Below, one piece after another: positions 41,150-52,335 of a stretch of 64,000 nucleotides of DNA (its first letter is position 1; every line of letters begins with the position of its first letter). The stretch lies in the NCBI GenBank assembly GCA_020186115.1, contig WSYJ01000153.1, positions 405,308 to 469,307 on the forward strand, given 5' to 3'. The position numbers were made by a program, and so were the translations under genes. The notes under the pieces were generated by a model. That model saw only the letters and a program-made list of their open reading frames with translations, ran no database searches and was not told the origin of the DNA. The DNA is from Histomonas meleagridis. Taxonomy: Eukaryota > Parabasalia > Tritrichomonadida > Dientamoebidae.

Positions 41150-41608
41150 TCAGCGCAATCCCACAAATTTAAAATATTCCGATAATCGCACAATGACCAA
41201 ACCGTAATTAATATCACGCAAGAAAACAATAGCGTTTCCCAAACGGTCATAATTCACACGCAAACGATGATAAAGGATACCATCAAAGAAATAAAAACCA
41301 TGAACGCGAATATCAAAATAATAATTCTCAAACTTTGAATTTTTAAATTCTCTGACTTCAATCGCATCGAAAGGAAGATCAGCTAAAGTTTCAAGCTCAT
41401 ATTCTTCTTCGTCGTCGTCTTTTGAAATTTGCTTTTTGTCATAAAATTCCGGATTAGTTATTTTCTTTAAAATTTCTAATTTTTCGTTGAGTTTTAATGT
41501 TTTGATTTTTTGAATCAAATTTTCTGTTATAATTTCTTCTTCTCGCTCAATTGAATCAACAACTTCATATTCTTCTTCTTCGTCTGAAATATGCTTTTTA
41601 AAGCTCAT
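41150..41608 (-). CDS. Acidic protein sharing the C-terminal domain of the HNH protein
   Basis: A 152-residue intact frame. Residues 1-80 are highly charged (DEEEEYEVVDSIEREEE, later KDDDEEEYELETLADLP), probably helical or disordered. Residues 80-152 (IEVREFKNSKFENYYFDI and onward, HGFYFFDGILYHRLRV, IVFLRDINYGLVIVRL) align well with the last 80 residues of the NUMOD4/HNH protein, but the HNH nuclease part is absent. So it may be a regulator or antagonist, or carry a shared binding module; this is inference. It is the only single-copy gene in the inverted repeat. The leader TTTATTTATATAAAATG matches that of the HNH gene. Start is the first ATG. Confidence 0.75.
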   Translation of the reverse strand: MSFKKHISDEEEEYEVVDSIEREEEIITENLIQKIKTLKLNEKLEILKKITNPEFYDKKQISKDDDEEEYELETLADLPFDAIEVREFKNSKFENYYFDIRVHGFYFFDGILYHRLRVNYDRLGNAIVFLRDINYGLVIVRLSEYFKFVGLR

Positions 41609-41630
41609 TTTATATAAATAAAAAAAATGA
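41590..41630 (-). promoter_or_regulatory. Shared leader motif TTTATTTATATAAA
   Basis: Directly upstream of the ATG on the minus strand is TTTTTTTTATTTATATAAA. Almost the same sequence precedes the HNH gene (39,057 and 43,709) and, as TTTATTTTTATATAA, the gene at 36,949 / 45,822. Likely a common promoter or leader element of the mobile element. Confidence 0.6.
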
Positions 41631-41726
41631 AAAATAATATTAAAAATGAACTTATCATTATATTAACATAATAGAAAATATTTTATAACGTCAACGACAA
41701 CATCAAACACTTAAATCTTCAGAGAA

Positions 41727-41968
41727 TCAAGAAATAAGATTCATTCGACACAATCATTTATTATCCGAAGATTGAATAACAAAATATAAGATTCATTTGA
41801 TACAATCATTAATGAATAACAAGAAATAAGATTCATTCGACACAATCATTAATGAAGAACAAAATATAAGATTCATTTGATACAATCATTAACGAAGAAC
41901 AAAATATAAGATTCATTCGACACAATCATTAACGAAGAACAAAATATAAGATTCATTCGACACAATCA
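41727..41968 (-). repeat. 40-bp tandem repeat, six copies, right copy
   Basis: Mirror of 40,799-41,040 with the same register and the same 11-base interruption. Confidence 0.9.
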
Positions 41969-41974
41969 TTTATT

Positions 41975-42930
41975 ATCCGAAGATTGAAGAACAAGAAACT
42001 TGTAAAATCAACATTCACGTTAATGAGTCATTGAATGATATGTGGAAATGAGTCATTTATGCTCAAAAATTGTTGTTTTAAATCAATTTCTAACGTTAAT
42101 GATTATTAACAGCTCACGTAAACACTTAATATTCGTGTGAAATCATCTGAACGGAGAAACTCAATCGTCAATTTGAAATTTCCTTTAGCTAATCGCAATA
42201 TTACCTGGTAACTACCTGGTATATCAAGTTATCAGGTAGTATTTATTTTATAAAAAAACAAACATAGGATTAATATATATCATTCGCGTCCTTGTATTTT
42301 CTTGTCATTCTACTGAAAAATACATGTTTCTAAATTCACGTTTAGTCGTTAATGAATCATCAGCAGCTCACGTAAACACTCAATATTCACGTCAAATCAT
42401 CTGAACGGAGAAACTCAATCGTCAATTTGAAATTTCCTTTAGCTAATAACTTTTTTAGTTAGTTAGTTAGTTTGTCATTATTAAAATAATATGAAAAATC
42501 AAACATAGAATTAATAATATCATAAACGTCCTTGTATTTTCTTGTCATTCTACTGAAAAATACTTGTTTCAAATTCACGTTTAGTCGTTAATGAGACTTC
42601 ATTCATCAAAAAATATATATAAAAAATTCAAGGTTAAAAAACAAAAAAAAGTTAACCTTTCAGTAACTGCAGTAAACTTGCAATATTCACGTCAAATCAT
42701 CCGAAAAACGCTGATTTACTCGAGTTTGTAAGAGGTTAACTTTTTTCGGGTTAAAAAAATATTTTTAAAAATTAAAAGATACTTTTTACATCAAAACCTC
42801 AGTTAATAAGAACTTTTCGACACAATCACAAATGTAACATCAAGAATAAGAACTTTTCGACACAATCAATAACTTCGGATGAATGAATCATCAAGATTTA
42901 AACATCTAGCGCTCAAATCCACATATCATC
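41975..42930. repeat. Foldback-type and dispersed repeats, right copy
   Basis: Mirror of 39,840-40,790, including the CAGGTAGT hairpin (about 42,201-42,241) and the TTAGTTAGTTAGTTTGTCAT end at about 42,458-42,478. Confidence 0.65.
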
Positions 42931-42942
42931 AAATAACTTCGG

Positions 42943-43176
42943 ATGAATGAATCATCAAAAAATATATATACAATTTTTGAAAATCACTCTTGGCAAGAAT
43001 TTTATGATGAATTTTGCAAAGAATATTATGGTAGCCCGAAAAAGGGCGAGCAAGAGAAACAGCCAATTTATCAATTAAATAAAGGATTTTCTGTAAAGGA
43101 AAACTATTTAAGAGGAACATACGTAGATCCGCGTTTAATAAATTATACGAATGTTTTGTCGTTAATGATTCAGTAA
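42943..43176 (+). CDS. Truncated KilA-N-domain protein, right copy
   Basis: 77 codons starting MNESSKNIYTIFENHSWQ. The end NYLRGTYVDPRLINYTNV matches the most conserved part of KilA-N domains (GTYVHP.L...IA.W). These domains bind DNA and are common in phages, large eukaryotic DNA viruses and their integrated relatives. A full KilA-N domain would go on for some 25 residues (WISP.YA..V), but here the frame ends MIQ-stop, so the domain is cut short. It lies between the foldback repeats and the dispersed repeats before the HNH gene, transcribed in the same direction as the HNH gene. The call rests on one motif, so other DNA-binding folds remain possible. Confidence 0.55.
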   Translation: MNESSKNIYTIFENHSWQEFYDEFCKEYYGSPKKGEQEKQPIYQLNKGFSVKENYLRGTYVDPRLINYTNVLSLMIQ

Positions 43177-43179
43177 TTG

Positions 43180-43600
43180 AATATGTTTACATCTTATTAT
43201 TATTGCGAAATCAATTTTTAAGTCATTTCGCGCTTAAATTCACACGTTTTAAATTTACGTTTGTCGTTAAATGATTTTCATTATTGTTTTTGTAATTACT
43301 GAATATCAAATTTTAAGTCATTCACACTTAAAAATACTTGTTTCAAATTCACGTTGTCGTTAATGATTTTCATTATTGTTTTTTGTAATTACTGAATATC
43401 AAATTTTAAGTCATTCACACTTAAAAATACTTGTTTCAAATTTACGTTTGTCGTTAATGAAAAAACACGAACAGATAAAGTATTTTTAAGCGTTTGATGC
43501 GACATTCGACAAAGGAATTTATGATATATCATTATTTTGAAACAAGTTTACGTTCGTTCAATTTTTAAGCGGTTGATGTTTCATAAGGTACTGCATTTTT
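43180..43600. repeat. Dispersed repeats, right copy
   Basis: Mirror of 39,180-39,590: two long copies of the ATTACTGAATATCAAATTTT block and one GAACGAACGTAAACTTG unit in reverse. Confidence 0.65.
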
Positions 43601-43708
43601 GCACGACCTCAACAACTCCAGTAATTTAGCATTTTCCGAATGATTTTGAGATTTCAAAAATTAAGTTTAATTTTTAAAAAATTTAATTTTTTTATTTATA
43701 TAAAAATA

Positions 43709-44264
43709 ATGAGCTGGATTGATTGTATTTGTGATTGTAATTATGAAATTTTCACAGAATTTCCCTTTTCAGATTCGAAGAAAAAGTAATAAAAGAATTA
43801 TTAAAGAATCAGTAATGAATACAGGATATGTTCAATGTTACTTAAATAACAAATTATATCTCAAACACAGAATTATTGCAGAACAATTCATACCGAATCA
43901 TGAAAATAAGCCATTTATTGATCATATAGATCATAATAAAACTAATAATAACATTAATAATCTCCGTTGGGTTTCTGCTTCAGAAAATTCAAAGAATAGA
44001 GCATCATATAGGAAAGATTTTGAGTATTTTGATGAAATCAATGAAGATTCAATTGAAGTTAGAGAGTATAATAATTATCAATTTGAGGATTATTACTATG
44101 ACGACGAAACAGACGCGTTTTACTTTTGGAACGGTTTACAGTTCAGAAAATTAACAATCTGTTATAATAAGCGCAGTTATGCTTTCGTCAATGCACGCGA
44201 CATAAATAATAAACAAGTCAGGATTTATTATGCAAAATTTAAGAAAATTTATGGCTTCGTTTAA
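43709..44264 (+). pseudogene. NUMOD4/HNH endonuclease, right copy
   Basis: From the ATG at 43709 (MSWIDCICDCNYEIF) to the stop at 44264. This arm has an extra C near 43,764 that shifts the first 18 codons, while the remaining 165 codons are intact and show the complete HNH domain (HRIIAEQFIPNHENKPFIDH, DHNKTNNNINNLRWVSASEN). The left arm is broken at a different place, so each arm is intact where the other is broken. This suggests errors rather than true loss. Confidence 0.85.
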
Positions 44265-44373
44265 TTTACAAGTTATATTTTTCAATTATATTTTTCAATT
44301 ATATTTTTCAATTAATTTTGTCATTCACACTAAAAAATTCTTGTTTTGACACGTTTCAAAATAATCCTTTTCG

Positions 44374-44674
44374 TTAATGTATTTCTTTGTCTTCTTCTTC
44401 ATTCTCTCCGTCTTTGTTTTCATTAACGCCGTCATTAATCAAGCCATATAACCTATAAACTTTATTACCCTTTATCAAATAGTCGTTTTTAAATATTTGT
44501 GCTACAAAAATTATTTGAGACAGCGACGCCAGAGTCATTTAAATAAAGCTCTTGAATTTTTTGAACGGCTCATATTTTTTTAAACTATCTTTCAATGTAT
44601 CATACCAAACGATAAAATCTATCACTTGATTCTTTCGTATTTTATTTTTTGCGGTCAACTGTTAACTTACTCAT
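44374..44674 (-). pseudogene. Small hypothetical gene of the element, broken, right copy
   Basis: Mirror of 38,094-38,391. Two more A's early in the gene shift it. In the middle, FKKFKSFI is followed by TAA and at once by ATG, after which MTLASLSQIIFVAQIFKN runs to the end in one frame. Confidence 0.4.
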
Positions 44675-44739
44675 TTTATAATCAGTAAAAATTTACATTA
44701 ATGATTTAAAATTAACTTTAAAATCAAGGGTGTGCAAAA

Positions 44740-45410
44740 TTGCACAGTGTCATAAAATTTAAAAAATTCATGGCGACAGGATCCTGTCATCTTATGTTTT
44801 AACAGTAATTTTATAATCGACGTATCATTAGTTATTCATCAGTAAATGAAGAAGTATTTTTAAGAGGTAATTATTAGTTTCGACAAAGGATTAACGATTT
44901 CATTAGTTATTCATCAGTAAATGAAGAAGTATTTTTATGCTATTTCTGTTGTTGTTCTTAACGGTAACAGTAACAAGTTACAAATTAAAATTCATGTCGG
45001 AAGGCGGCGTCGTCCGACACTTTTATAGAAGTATGAATGTGACTTGTTACTTTGTTACCAAAAGAATTTTAAAAAATTGATGGTGGTCGAATCATACCGC
45101 CTTATGTTTTAACAGTAATTTTATAATCGACGAAATCATTATTGATATAACACGAACATAAGAAGTATTTTTTATGCGTTTGATGCTAAAATCGACATAT
45201 TCGTTATTGATATAAAGTGAATGAAACAAGTTTACGTTCGTTCAATTTTTTATGCGTTTGATGCTAAAATCGACAGAGGATTAACATATTCACAGAATGA
45301 AAGAAGTATTTTTATGCATTTGATGCTAAAATCGACATAGGATTAACATATAAGTAAACATAAGAAGTATTTTTAAGTCGTTCGCGCTTAAATCCACATG
45401 TTTTAAATCA
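44740..45410. repeat. Variable-core sites and dispersed repeats, right copy
   Basis: Mirror of 37,360-38,025, with the same two 19-base cores (GACAGGATCCTGTC palindrome at about 44,774-44,787), the GTCGGA hairpin near 44,995-45,020 and four TGTCGAT-containing units. Confidence 0.65.
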
Positions 45411-45444
45411 ACGTATTCATTATTGATTTTTAATTAGTGATTTT

Positions 45445-45822
45445 TCAACTAAAATAATAATAATAATATTTAATGACGACTCCATCTTCATTCCTGAACG
45501 TCTCATAGTTTTTTGTAAAATAAACGACTTTGTTATTGTTCTTTGTCAGCGTTCTATGCTTTGTGTTAGTAACGTAAATATAAACGGGAATTTCAAACGT
45601 TATGCTTGAATCACCAAATTTTATGTTCTTTATTCTAATGCGATACACTATATTGTCAAACGTTTGTGATTCGTCAAAGTCGAAGTAAAACTCTATAAAA
45701 TTTTGTTTGCCGTAAATTCTAAATATATTTTCTATAATAGTGTTTGCGTTAGTGAATTCTTCATCTTCAAAACAAAATGATATATTATATCTTAAAAATT
45801 CTTCTGGAATTAATAACTCCAT
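45445..45822 (-). CDS. Hypothetical protein of the element, right copy
   Basis: A 125-residue frame starting MELLIPEEFLRYNISF and ending GVVIKYYYYYFS. It is rich in aromatic and acidic residues with predicted beta strands. It is intact here, whereas the left copy is shifted by one base near its end. No family recognised. Confidence 0.65.
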   Translation of the reverse strand: MELLIPEEFLRYNISFCFEDEEFTNANTIIENIFRIYGKQNFIEFYFDFDESQTFDNIVYRIRIKNIKFGDSSITFEIPVYIYVTNTKHRTLTKNNNKVVYFTKNYETFRNEDGVVIKYYYYYFS

Positions 45823-45914
45823 TTATATAAAAATAAAATTATAAATTGATAATTTAAAATTAATGACTTTGGCGTTGATGTAAAGCTGAATGATAAAGCT
45901 GATGATAAGAACAA

Positions 45915-46510
45915 AAATGATGTGTCGAGAGTTCTTTAATTAATGCTTTCGTTGAATGATAAGAACAAAAATGATGTGTCGAGAGTTCTTTAATTAATGC
46001 TTTTCGTTGAATGATAAGAACATAAATGATGTGTCGAGAGTTCTTTAATTAATGCTTTTCGTTGAATGATAAGAACATAAATGATGTGTCGAGAGTTCTT
46101 TAATTAATGCTTTTCGTTGAATGATAAGAACATAAATGATGTGTCGAGAGTTCTTTAATTAATGCTTTTCGTTGAATGATAAGAACAAAAATGATGTGTC
46201 GAGAGTTCTTTAATTAATGCTTTCGTTGAATGATAAGAACATAAAATGATGTGTCGAGAGTTCTTTAATTAATGCTTTTCGTTGAATGATAAGAACAAAA
46301 ATGATGTGTCGAGAGTTCTTTAATTAATGCTTTCGTTGAATGATAAGAACAAAAATGATGTGTCGAGAGTTCTTTAATTAATGCTTTTCGTTGAATGATA
46401 AGAACATAAATGATGTGTCGAGAGTTCTTTAATTAATGCTTTTCGTTGAATGATAAGAACAAAAATGATGTGTCGAGAGTTCTTTAATTAATGCTTTCGT
46501 TGAATGATAA
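45915..46510 (-). repeat. 55-bp tandem repeat, about 11 copies, right copy
   Basis: Mirror of 36,118-36,870 with 11 rather than 14 units. The 163-base length difference equals three units. Confidence 0.92.
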
Positions 46511-46580
46511 AGCTGATGATGATAAAGCTGATGATAACGTTAATGCAAGATGTGTTTTTGAGCGTTGACAAAAATAATAT

Positions 46581-46852
46581 TTAACACACAATATAAGTTT
46601 GACCTCCATAAATAACTGTTGGTATGTTATCAGGTTTTATTAAATAAGCTATATGACGAGATATTTTAATTCCAGTTTCTTTTTCAAAAGCTTCTCTTAA
46701 AAAAATTCAATTGTGAACGTTTTGGAATTGTTTTTTAAAATTTCTTTTATATCATCTCGCATTAGAAAATCAATATACAATCTTTTTTTTTTTTTTTTTA
46801 ATCTATGTTTTTTGTTATCTTCTGTGTTGTTGGTATCATTATTGGTTTCCTT
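46581..46852 (-). pseudogene. Small hypothetical protein of the element, degraded, right copy
   Basis: Mirror of 35,756-36,027. The start codon is replaced (GAAAAGG instead of AATGG), and a run of about 17 A's on the coding strand (near 46,784-46,800) replaces part of the basic region. The frameshift in the T run is the same. Confidence 0.5.
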
Positions 46853-46944
46853 TTCTTATTAGTAAAAATATTAAAAAATATGTTTTGTAATTAAGCTTAG
46901 TTTTTAATGTTGTAATTACTTTTTTTAGCAGCATTAAAAAGAAT

Positions 46945-49013
46945 ATGAATAACGATACATTCATAGGTGACAAAATCACTTTGCGTAATTATGAAAAACA
47001 CGATGGAGTAAAGATCGGAAAAAGAACCGGAGAAGCTTTACTTGCTAATTTATCGCCGTACGCGATTGTTGATATAGACGTTAAATGTGAACAAGAAGAA
47101 GTTTTGAAATCTTTTAATTCTAAAGCTTTTAATAAGTGTAAAATTGTAAAAACTGCGTCAGGAGGAATTCATATTTATAGTTTTTGGGATCAATCGATGT
47201 CTTTAAATAAGAATAGATTTATTAAATGCTTCAGTTGTGAATTGTTCGATGTTGATTTATTCGTTCCGATAGATAGAGAGAAACGATCGATAGTAGTATT
47301 ACCGGGAAGTAAAGCAAAGAATCACGATGGAGTTATTGGTGAGTATATATTAATAAACGATTGCAATAATGATGAATTAATGACTTTTGATGATTTAAAA
47401 AAATATACTTTTTGATGAGATTGGAATTGATTTTGAAAGTTTGATTGAGAAACAAAACGAAAAAGTTACTGTTTTTAATGAAGAATTGAATTTTAATGAA
47501 CGGCTCTTCAAGCCTGAGCTCCTTCGGAGCGAAGAATTATTTGAAGAAGAAACAGAAGAAAGAAATCCAGAGAATGAATTAAAATTATTTAATGCTTTAG
47601 TTAATGGTTTTAAAAATCTTGAAATCCACAACGACTGCAATAAATCAGTAGATCAAGAAATTTCTCTGCTTCCTGTAATTTGCGGTTTTAATTCTTTTGA
47701 AAGTGAAACAATCAATCGCGATTTAATAAACGATGCGTTTATGAAAATTTATGAAACAGCTGATTTAACAGTTAATGCTAAAAATAAATTCTTTGAACAA
47801 ATAGCAAGAAATAGAAATAAAAAATCTAAACATCATGGCGTGTTATTAAAGATATTAAAAATTCATAATAATGATTGACTATATCTTTGTTTAAAGAATT
47901 ACGAAACGTTAAGAATAGAGATAGATTCAAAAGTTTTGTTAAATTTGAAGTTATTGGCGATGATGACAAAATTTTCTCTCTCTTTAGAGCTCCCTCAATC
48001 ACAATGAGTTATACCTCAATAGAAGATAAACCTGATCTTATTAGTAAATGGATTCAATTAATTGAAGATCAACTTTTTGATGATGAAGCAATAAAAGCTT
48101 TTCATCATCTACTTAAAATAGCAGCTTTTACTTTAAAGTTTCGTAAAAAAGCTCCAGTATTCTTTATTAAATATTCTTCAACCGGAAATTCTGGAAAAAC
48201 ATATATCGACAATTCATTCAAAAAACTTTATCGAGATTTTGCCTTAGTCGGAATAAATGAACTACAACTAAGTGAGAAGCACAACGGTGGTTTTGCCAAA
48301 AAGCTTTATCGTTCTTATGATGAGTTTTCAACTGATAATTATTCAAATAAAACAACTAATAATATCATCAAACGATTGACTAATAACTCACAAACGGTGC
48401 GATCGATGAATCGTGATACACGCCAAGAAAATGATTTTGCCATCGACGTATTAAATACAAATCACGCGGATTTATACGGTATGTTGAATTCAGGAGATCA
48501 AGCCTTGCTGTCAAGATTTTTGTATAATAAGATTTAAAGAAAGAAGTATTTTTGAATCTGAATTTGTTAAGGATAAAGATGTTATTGACAACATTAATTT
48601 TCCATTATCTTTATATAATTATTTAATGTCTTTAGATCTAAATGATTTTGTGAAAAGAAATTTATTTGACCGTTACGACTCGTCGATTGTTCAAAATCAA
48701 CTTAGAGGCATTAAAGAATCGCCACTTGAAGATTTCCTTGATGATATTCAAGAATGTTGGAAGAATGCAATATATCATGACGAAGAAATAGAATATATAA
48801 CAGTATCAGAAATGAACCGGTTATACGTTCAGTACTCAAAAATACGATCGTTTTAAACTAAGTAAGAAATCATTTGAAAGAGAGCTGATGGAAAAAGAAA
48901 TTTATAAAATGCAGTATAAAATATTTGGAAGAAATACACGTGTATTTTATAGAAAGAAAATCGACGAAGAATTTAATGAAGAATTTAATGGAGAGTTTGA
49001 TGTTAAGAGATAA
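46945..49013 (+). pseudogene. Primase-polymerase / SF3 helicase fusion, right copy with 333-bp deletion
   Basis: The N-terminal primase part is intact here for 156 codons from the ATG at 46945: VDIDVK at residues 42-47, SGGIHIY at 72-78 and FDVDLF at 101-106, the three metal- and nucleotide-binding motifs of PrimPol. After a frameshift shared with the left arm, a linker runs to about 47,875. There 333 bp present in the left arm are missing. The helicase follows in one 220-codon frame with SSTGNSGKT (near 48,175), SYDEF, and VLNTNH (near 48,450). Two further shifts lead to a C-terminal basic part (ERELMEKEIYKMQYKIFGRN) and the stop at 49,011. As it stands neither copy is functional. Confidence 0.88.
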
Positions 49014-49059
49014 ATTATATTGTAATTATTTTTTGAATTTAATGATAAAAGTTAATGAT

Positions 49060-49460
49060 TCTAAATAATGAGTCATTGTTTTCTATAATTACTGTTAAAG
49101 GTGATGGTAACAATTTTCAAAGTCAATTATGTGTGAATCGGAGTTTTCTTTGCTGTTTTTGATTTGAATGAGTCATTGTTTTCTATAATTACTGTTAAAG
49201 GTGATGGTAACAATAGCGGTAACAAAATTAACAGCATTTGATACCTTCATTTAACAGTACATTTATAAGTATTATATTCTTGTTTCTTCTGTTATTCTTT
49301 CATCTAGTTGTTTTTGTCTGTTGTTTCTTCTGTTAATTTATTCTTATAAACAGAATTCTGTAAAATGTGCTGGTAACAGTAACAAGTCACAAATCAAAAT
49401 TCATGTCGGATGTCGGAGGTCTCCGACACTATACTGTTAATATAAAAATTACCGGTTACT
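49060..49460. repeat. Duplicated 45-bp segment and GTCGGAG hairpin, right copy
   Basis: Mirror of 32,845-33,210: two copies of the CTGTTAAAGGTGATGGTAAC segment (about 49,068-49,112 and 49,166-49,212) and the hairpin GTCGGAGGTCTCCGAC near 49,413-49,428. Confidence 0.65.
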
Positions 49461-49489
49461 TTGCTACCTCATTATTTAAAAAAAAATCT

Positions 49490-50070
49490 AAAATCGACAC
49501 AACCATTAACGACTCACGTGAACTAAAACAAGTTTACGTTCGTTGAATTTATCAGTGTTTTTGCAAAGTTCGACAAAGGAGTTTATGAATAATCATTATT
49601 TTTAAAACAACAATTTTTAAGCATCAAACGCTCAAAATTTGCAAATCACTTACGATTCAATACGAACGAAACAAGTTACGTTCGTTCAATTTATCAGTGT
49701 TTTTGCAAAGTTCGACAAAGGATTCAATGAAAAACATTAATGACTATGTTGATTTAAGGCGTTTATGCTTATATCGACAAAGGAATTTATGATATATCAT
49801 TATTTTAAAACAAGTTTACGTTCGTTCAATTTATCAGCATTTGTTACAACATTCGACAAAGGAATTAATGATATATCATTATTTTAAAGCAAGTTTACGT
49901 TCGTTGAATTACAATCGTTTATTGCAACATTCGACACATTCAATTACTATACACGAATGATATAACATTATTTGAAACAAGTTTACGTTCGTTCAATTTA
50001 TCATCGTTGATTGCTAAAATCGACAAATCACTTATCACACACGAATGAAACAAGTTTACGCTGTTCAATT
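49490..50070. repeat. Iteron-like array, right copy
   Basis: Mirror of 32,205-32,790, with at least six AAACAAGTTTACGTTCGTTC units, often next to ATTCGACAAAGGA. Confidence 0.7.
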
Positions 50071-50208
50071 TTTAAGTGTTAATTACAAAAATCTAAAAAT
50101 AAATTTATGATGTCATCAATTTTAAAACATGAAATTATAAGCATTGAATAGTACATAATTTTGCGATTCGTTTGATATGTGAGTCGGACATGAATTTATT
50201 TTTATACA

Positions 50209-51665
50209 TGACAAACTAACTAACTAACTAACTAACTAAAAAAGAAACTAGCTAAAGGAAATTCAAAATTGTTCCGTGAGTTTCTCCATTTTAGTGATTT
50301 GACGTGAATATTGCAAGTTTACGGGAGTTGTTGACTATAACGGATGGATTGTTGTTAATCCTATGTGGATTTTAGTGTTTGGAGCTTAAAGTTGTTATTA
50401 ACTGAGGTTTTGAATGTAAAAAGTACCTTTTAATTTTCAAAGGTGATTTTTTAACCCTTTTTTTAACCCTTTACGAAACGGAGAAAATGAGCATTTATTG
50501 AATGATTTAACGCAAAAGTTGACGAAAGAATTTTTTGCTAAACATAAATGATATTAATATTTATTTTTATACATGACAAACTAACTAACTAACTAACCTA
50601 ACAAAAAAAATTCGAGAAAGACTTTTCAAAAACAGTCATATCTGAGGCATCATCATTTTTGATTGTGTCAAATCAGCTGAAAATTACAAGTTTGAAGCAG
50701 TAAATGCAACATTCAACATAGAAATAAGCCTTTTCCGTTAGCTTATAGTCATTAACTCCCGTAAACTTGCAAAATTCACGTCAAATCATCAAGTTAGAAT
50801 TCAACCTCAAAAATATATAGACTTTTACGAGAAGGCTTTCTCGAATTTTTTTTGTTAGGTTAGTTAGTTAGTTAGTTTGTCATTAAGCTGCAAACACTAA
50901 AATCTACATAGGATTAACGTCAAATTCTTACCGATATATCAACCGTCAACTTTTGCGTTAAATCCTTCAAAAAATGCTCATTTTCTCCGTTTCGTTGAGG
51001 GTTAAAAAAAAGTGATTTTTTAACCTTTGATTTTTAAAAGGTACTTTTTTGATAAAAACCTTCAGTTAATAACAGCTTTAAGCTCCAAACACAACTTTCG
51101 ACATAGAATTTACAACAAAACACTAAATTCTTACCGATAAATCAACCGTCAACTTTTGCGTTAAAGCCTTCAATAAATGCTCATTTACTCCGTTTCGTTG
51201 AGGGTTCAAAAAAAGGGTTAAAAAATCACCTTTGAAAATTTAAAAGGTACTTTTTACATTCACAACCTCAGTTAATAACAACTTTAAGCTCCAAACACTA
51301 AAATCCACATAGGATTAACAACAAATTCTTACCGATATATCAACCGTCAACTTTTGCGTTAAATCCTTCAAAAAATGCTTATTTTCTCCGTTTCGTTGAG
51401 GGTTCAAAAAAAGGGTTAAAAAATCACCTTTGAAAATTAAAAGGTACTTTTTACATTCAAAACCTCAGTTAATAACAACTTTAAGCTCCAAACACAACTT
51501 TCCACGTAGCATTAACAACAACTCATCCGTTATCATCATCAGCTCCAGTAAACATGCAATATTCACGTCAAATCACTAAAATGGAGAAACTCATTCAGCT
51601 TTTCCCGAATTTCCTTTAGCTAATAACTTTTTTTTTAGTTAGTTAGTTAGTTAGTTAGTTTGTCA
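50209..51665. repeat. Foldback element, right copy
   Basis: Mirror of 30,626-32,064, again with TGACAAAC(TAAC)n ends and a nested smaller foldback at 50,574-50,882. Confidence 0.8.
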
Positions 51666-51965
51666 TGCCTCACACATTTTAAATATAAATGTCATCATGA
51701 ATTTAAATATATTTTATTACTTTCAATCAAAATATCAAAAAACTACTTCAAAACTAAGCTTAATTTATAACCTGTAACGTAACGTTACCTTGGTTTTTGC
51801 ATCTCATGTTCTTTATTCTTCTTCTTTTTTCCAAATTGTCAAAGTTACAGGTAACGTTACGTTACAAGTTAATATTTAGGATTATATTTCACACATGCTT
51901 ATCTTAGAATGTGACCGTTAATCCTAATTTTCAATCATCCTCTATCGTTAATGCTTTCTTTTATG

Positions 51966-52028
51966 TAGCGCGGCTTGAAGCGAGCGTATCACGCGAAGCT
52001 TCAATAGCGCTGTGTGTGTGTGTGTGGT
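51966..52028. repeat. GC-rich hairpin and GT repeat, copy B, right arm
   Basis: Mirror of 30,262-30,326. Confidence 0.7.
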
Positions 52029-52257
52029 GACATTTTCACCTTTCAATTTTAAACAGTACTTTTTACAACAAAATACTAAAATCCACATAGAATTTACAAC
52101 TTTCCACATAGTATTAACAACAACTCAGCCGGATTCATGCATCACACATTTAAAAAATAAATGTCATCATGAATTTAAATATATTTAATTACTTTCAATC
52201 AAAACCAACCGATTTATGATAATTCAATCGATTTTAGCCGTTCATCCTTTAGTTTAT

Positions 52258-52317
52258 GTAGCGCGAGTGGGAGCGAGTGCGTAGCACGAAGCTCACATAG
52301 CGCTGTGTGTGTGTGTT
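52258..52317. repeat. GC-rich hairpin and GT repeat, copy A, right arm
   Basis: Mirror of 29,974-30,033, ending about 20 bases from the transposase stop codon. Confidence 0.7.
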
Positions 52318-52335
52318 AAAAAACAAACAAAAAAA

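Larger units (their letters stand above)
41084..41683. other. Unique centre of the giant inverted repeat
   Basis: The arms end at 41,083 and 41,684 (CGTTGACGTTATA at 41071-41083 pairs with 41684-41696). The 600 bases between have no inverted partner and contain one gene. Confidence 0.9.

Noticed and set aside
29974-52317. Maverick/Polinton element
   Set aside because: No protein-primed DNA polymerase B, retroviral-type integrase, packaging ATPase, protease or capsid gene is visible. The replication protein is PrimPol/SF3.
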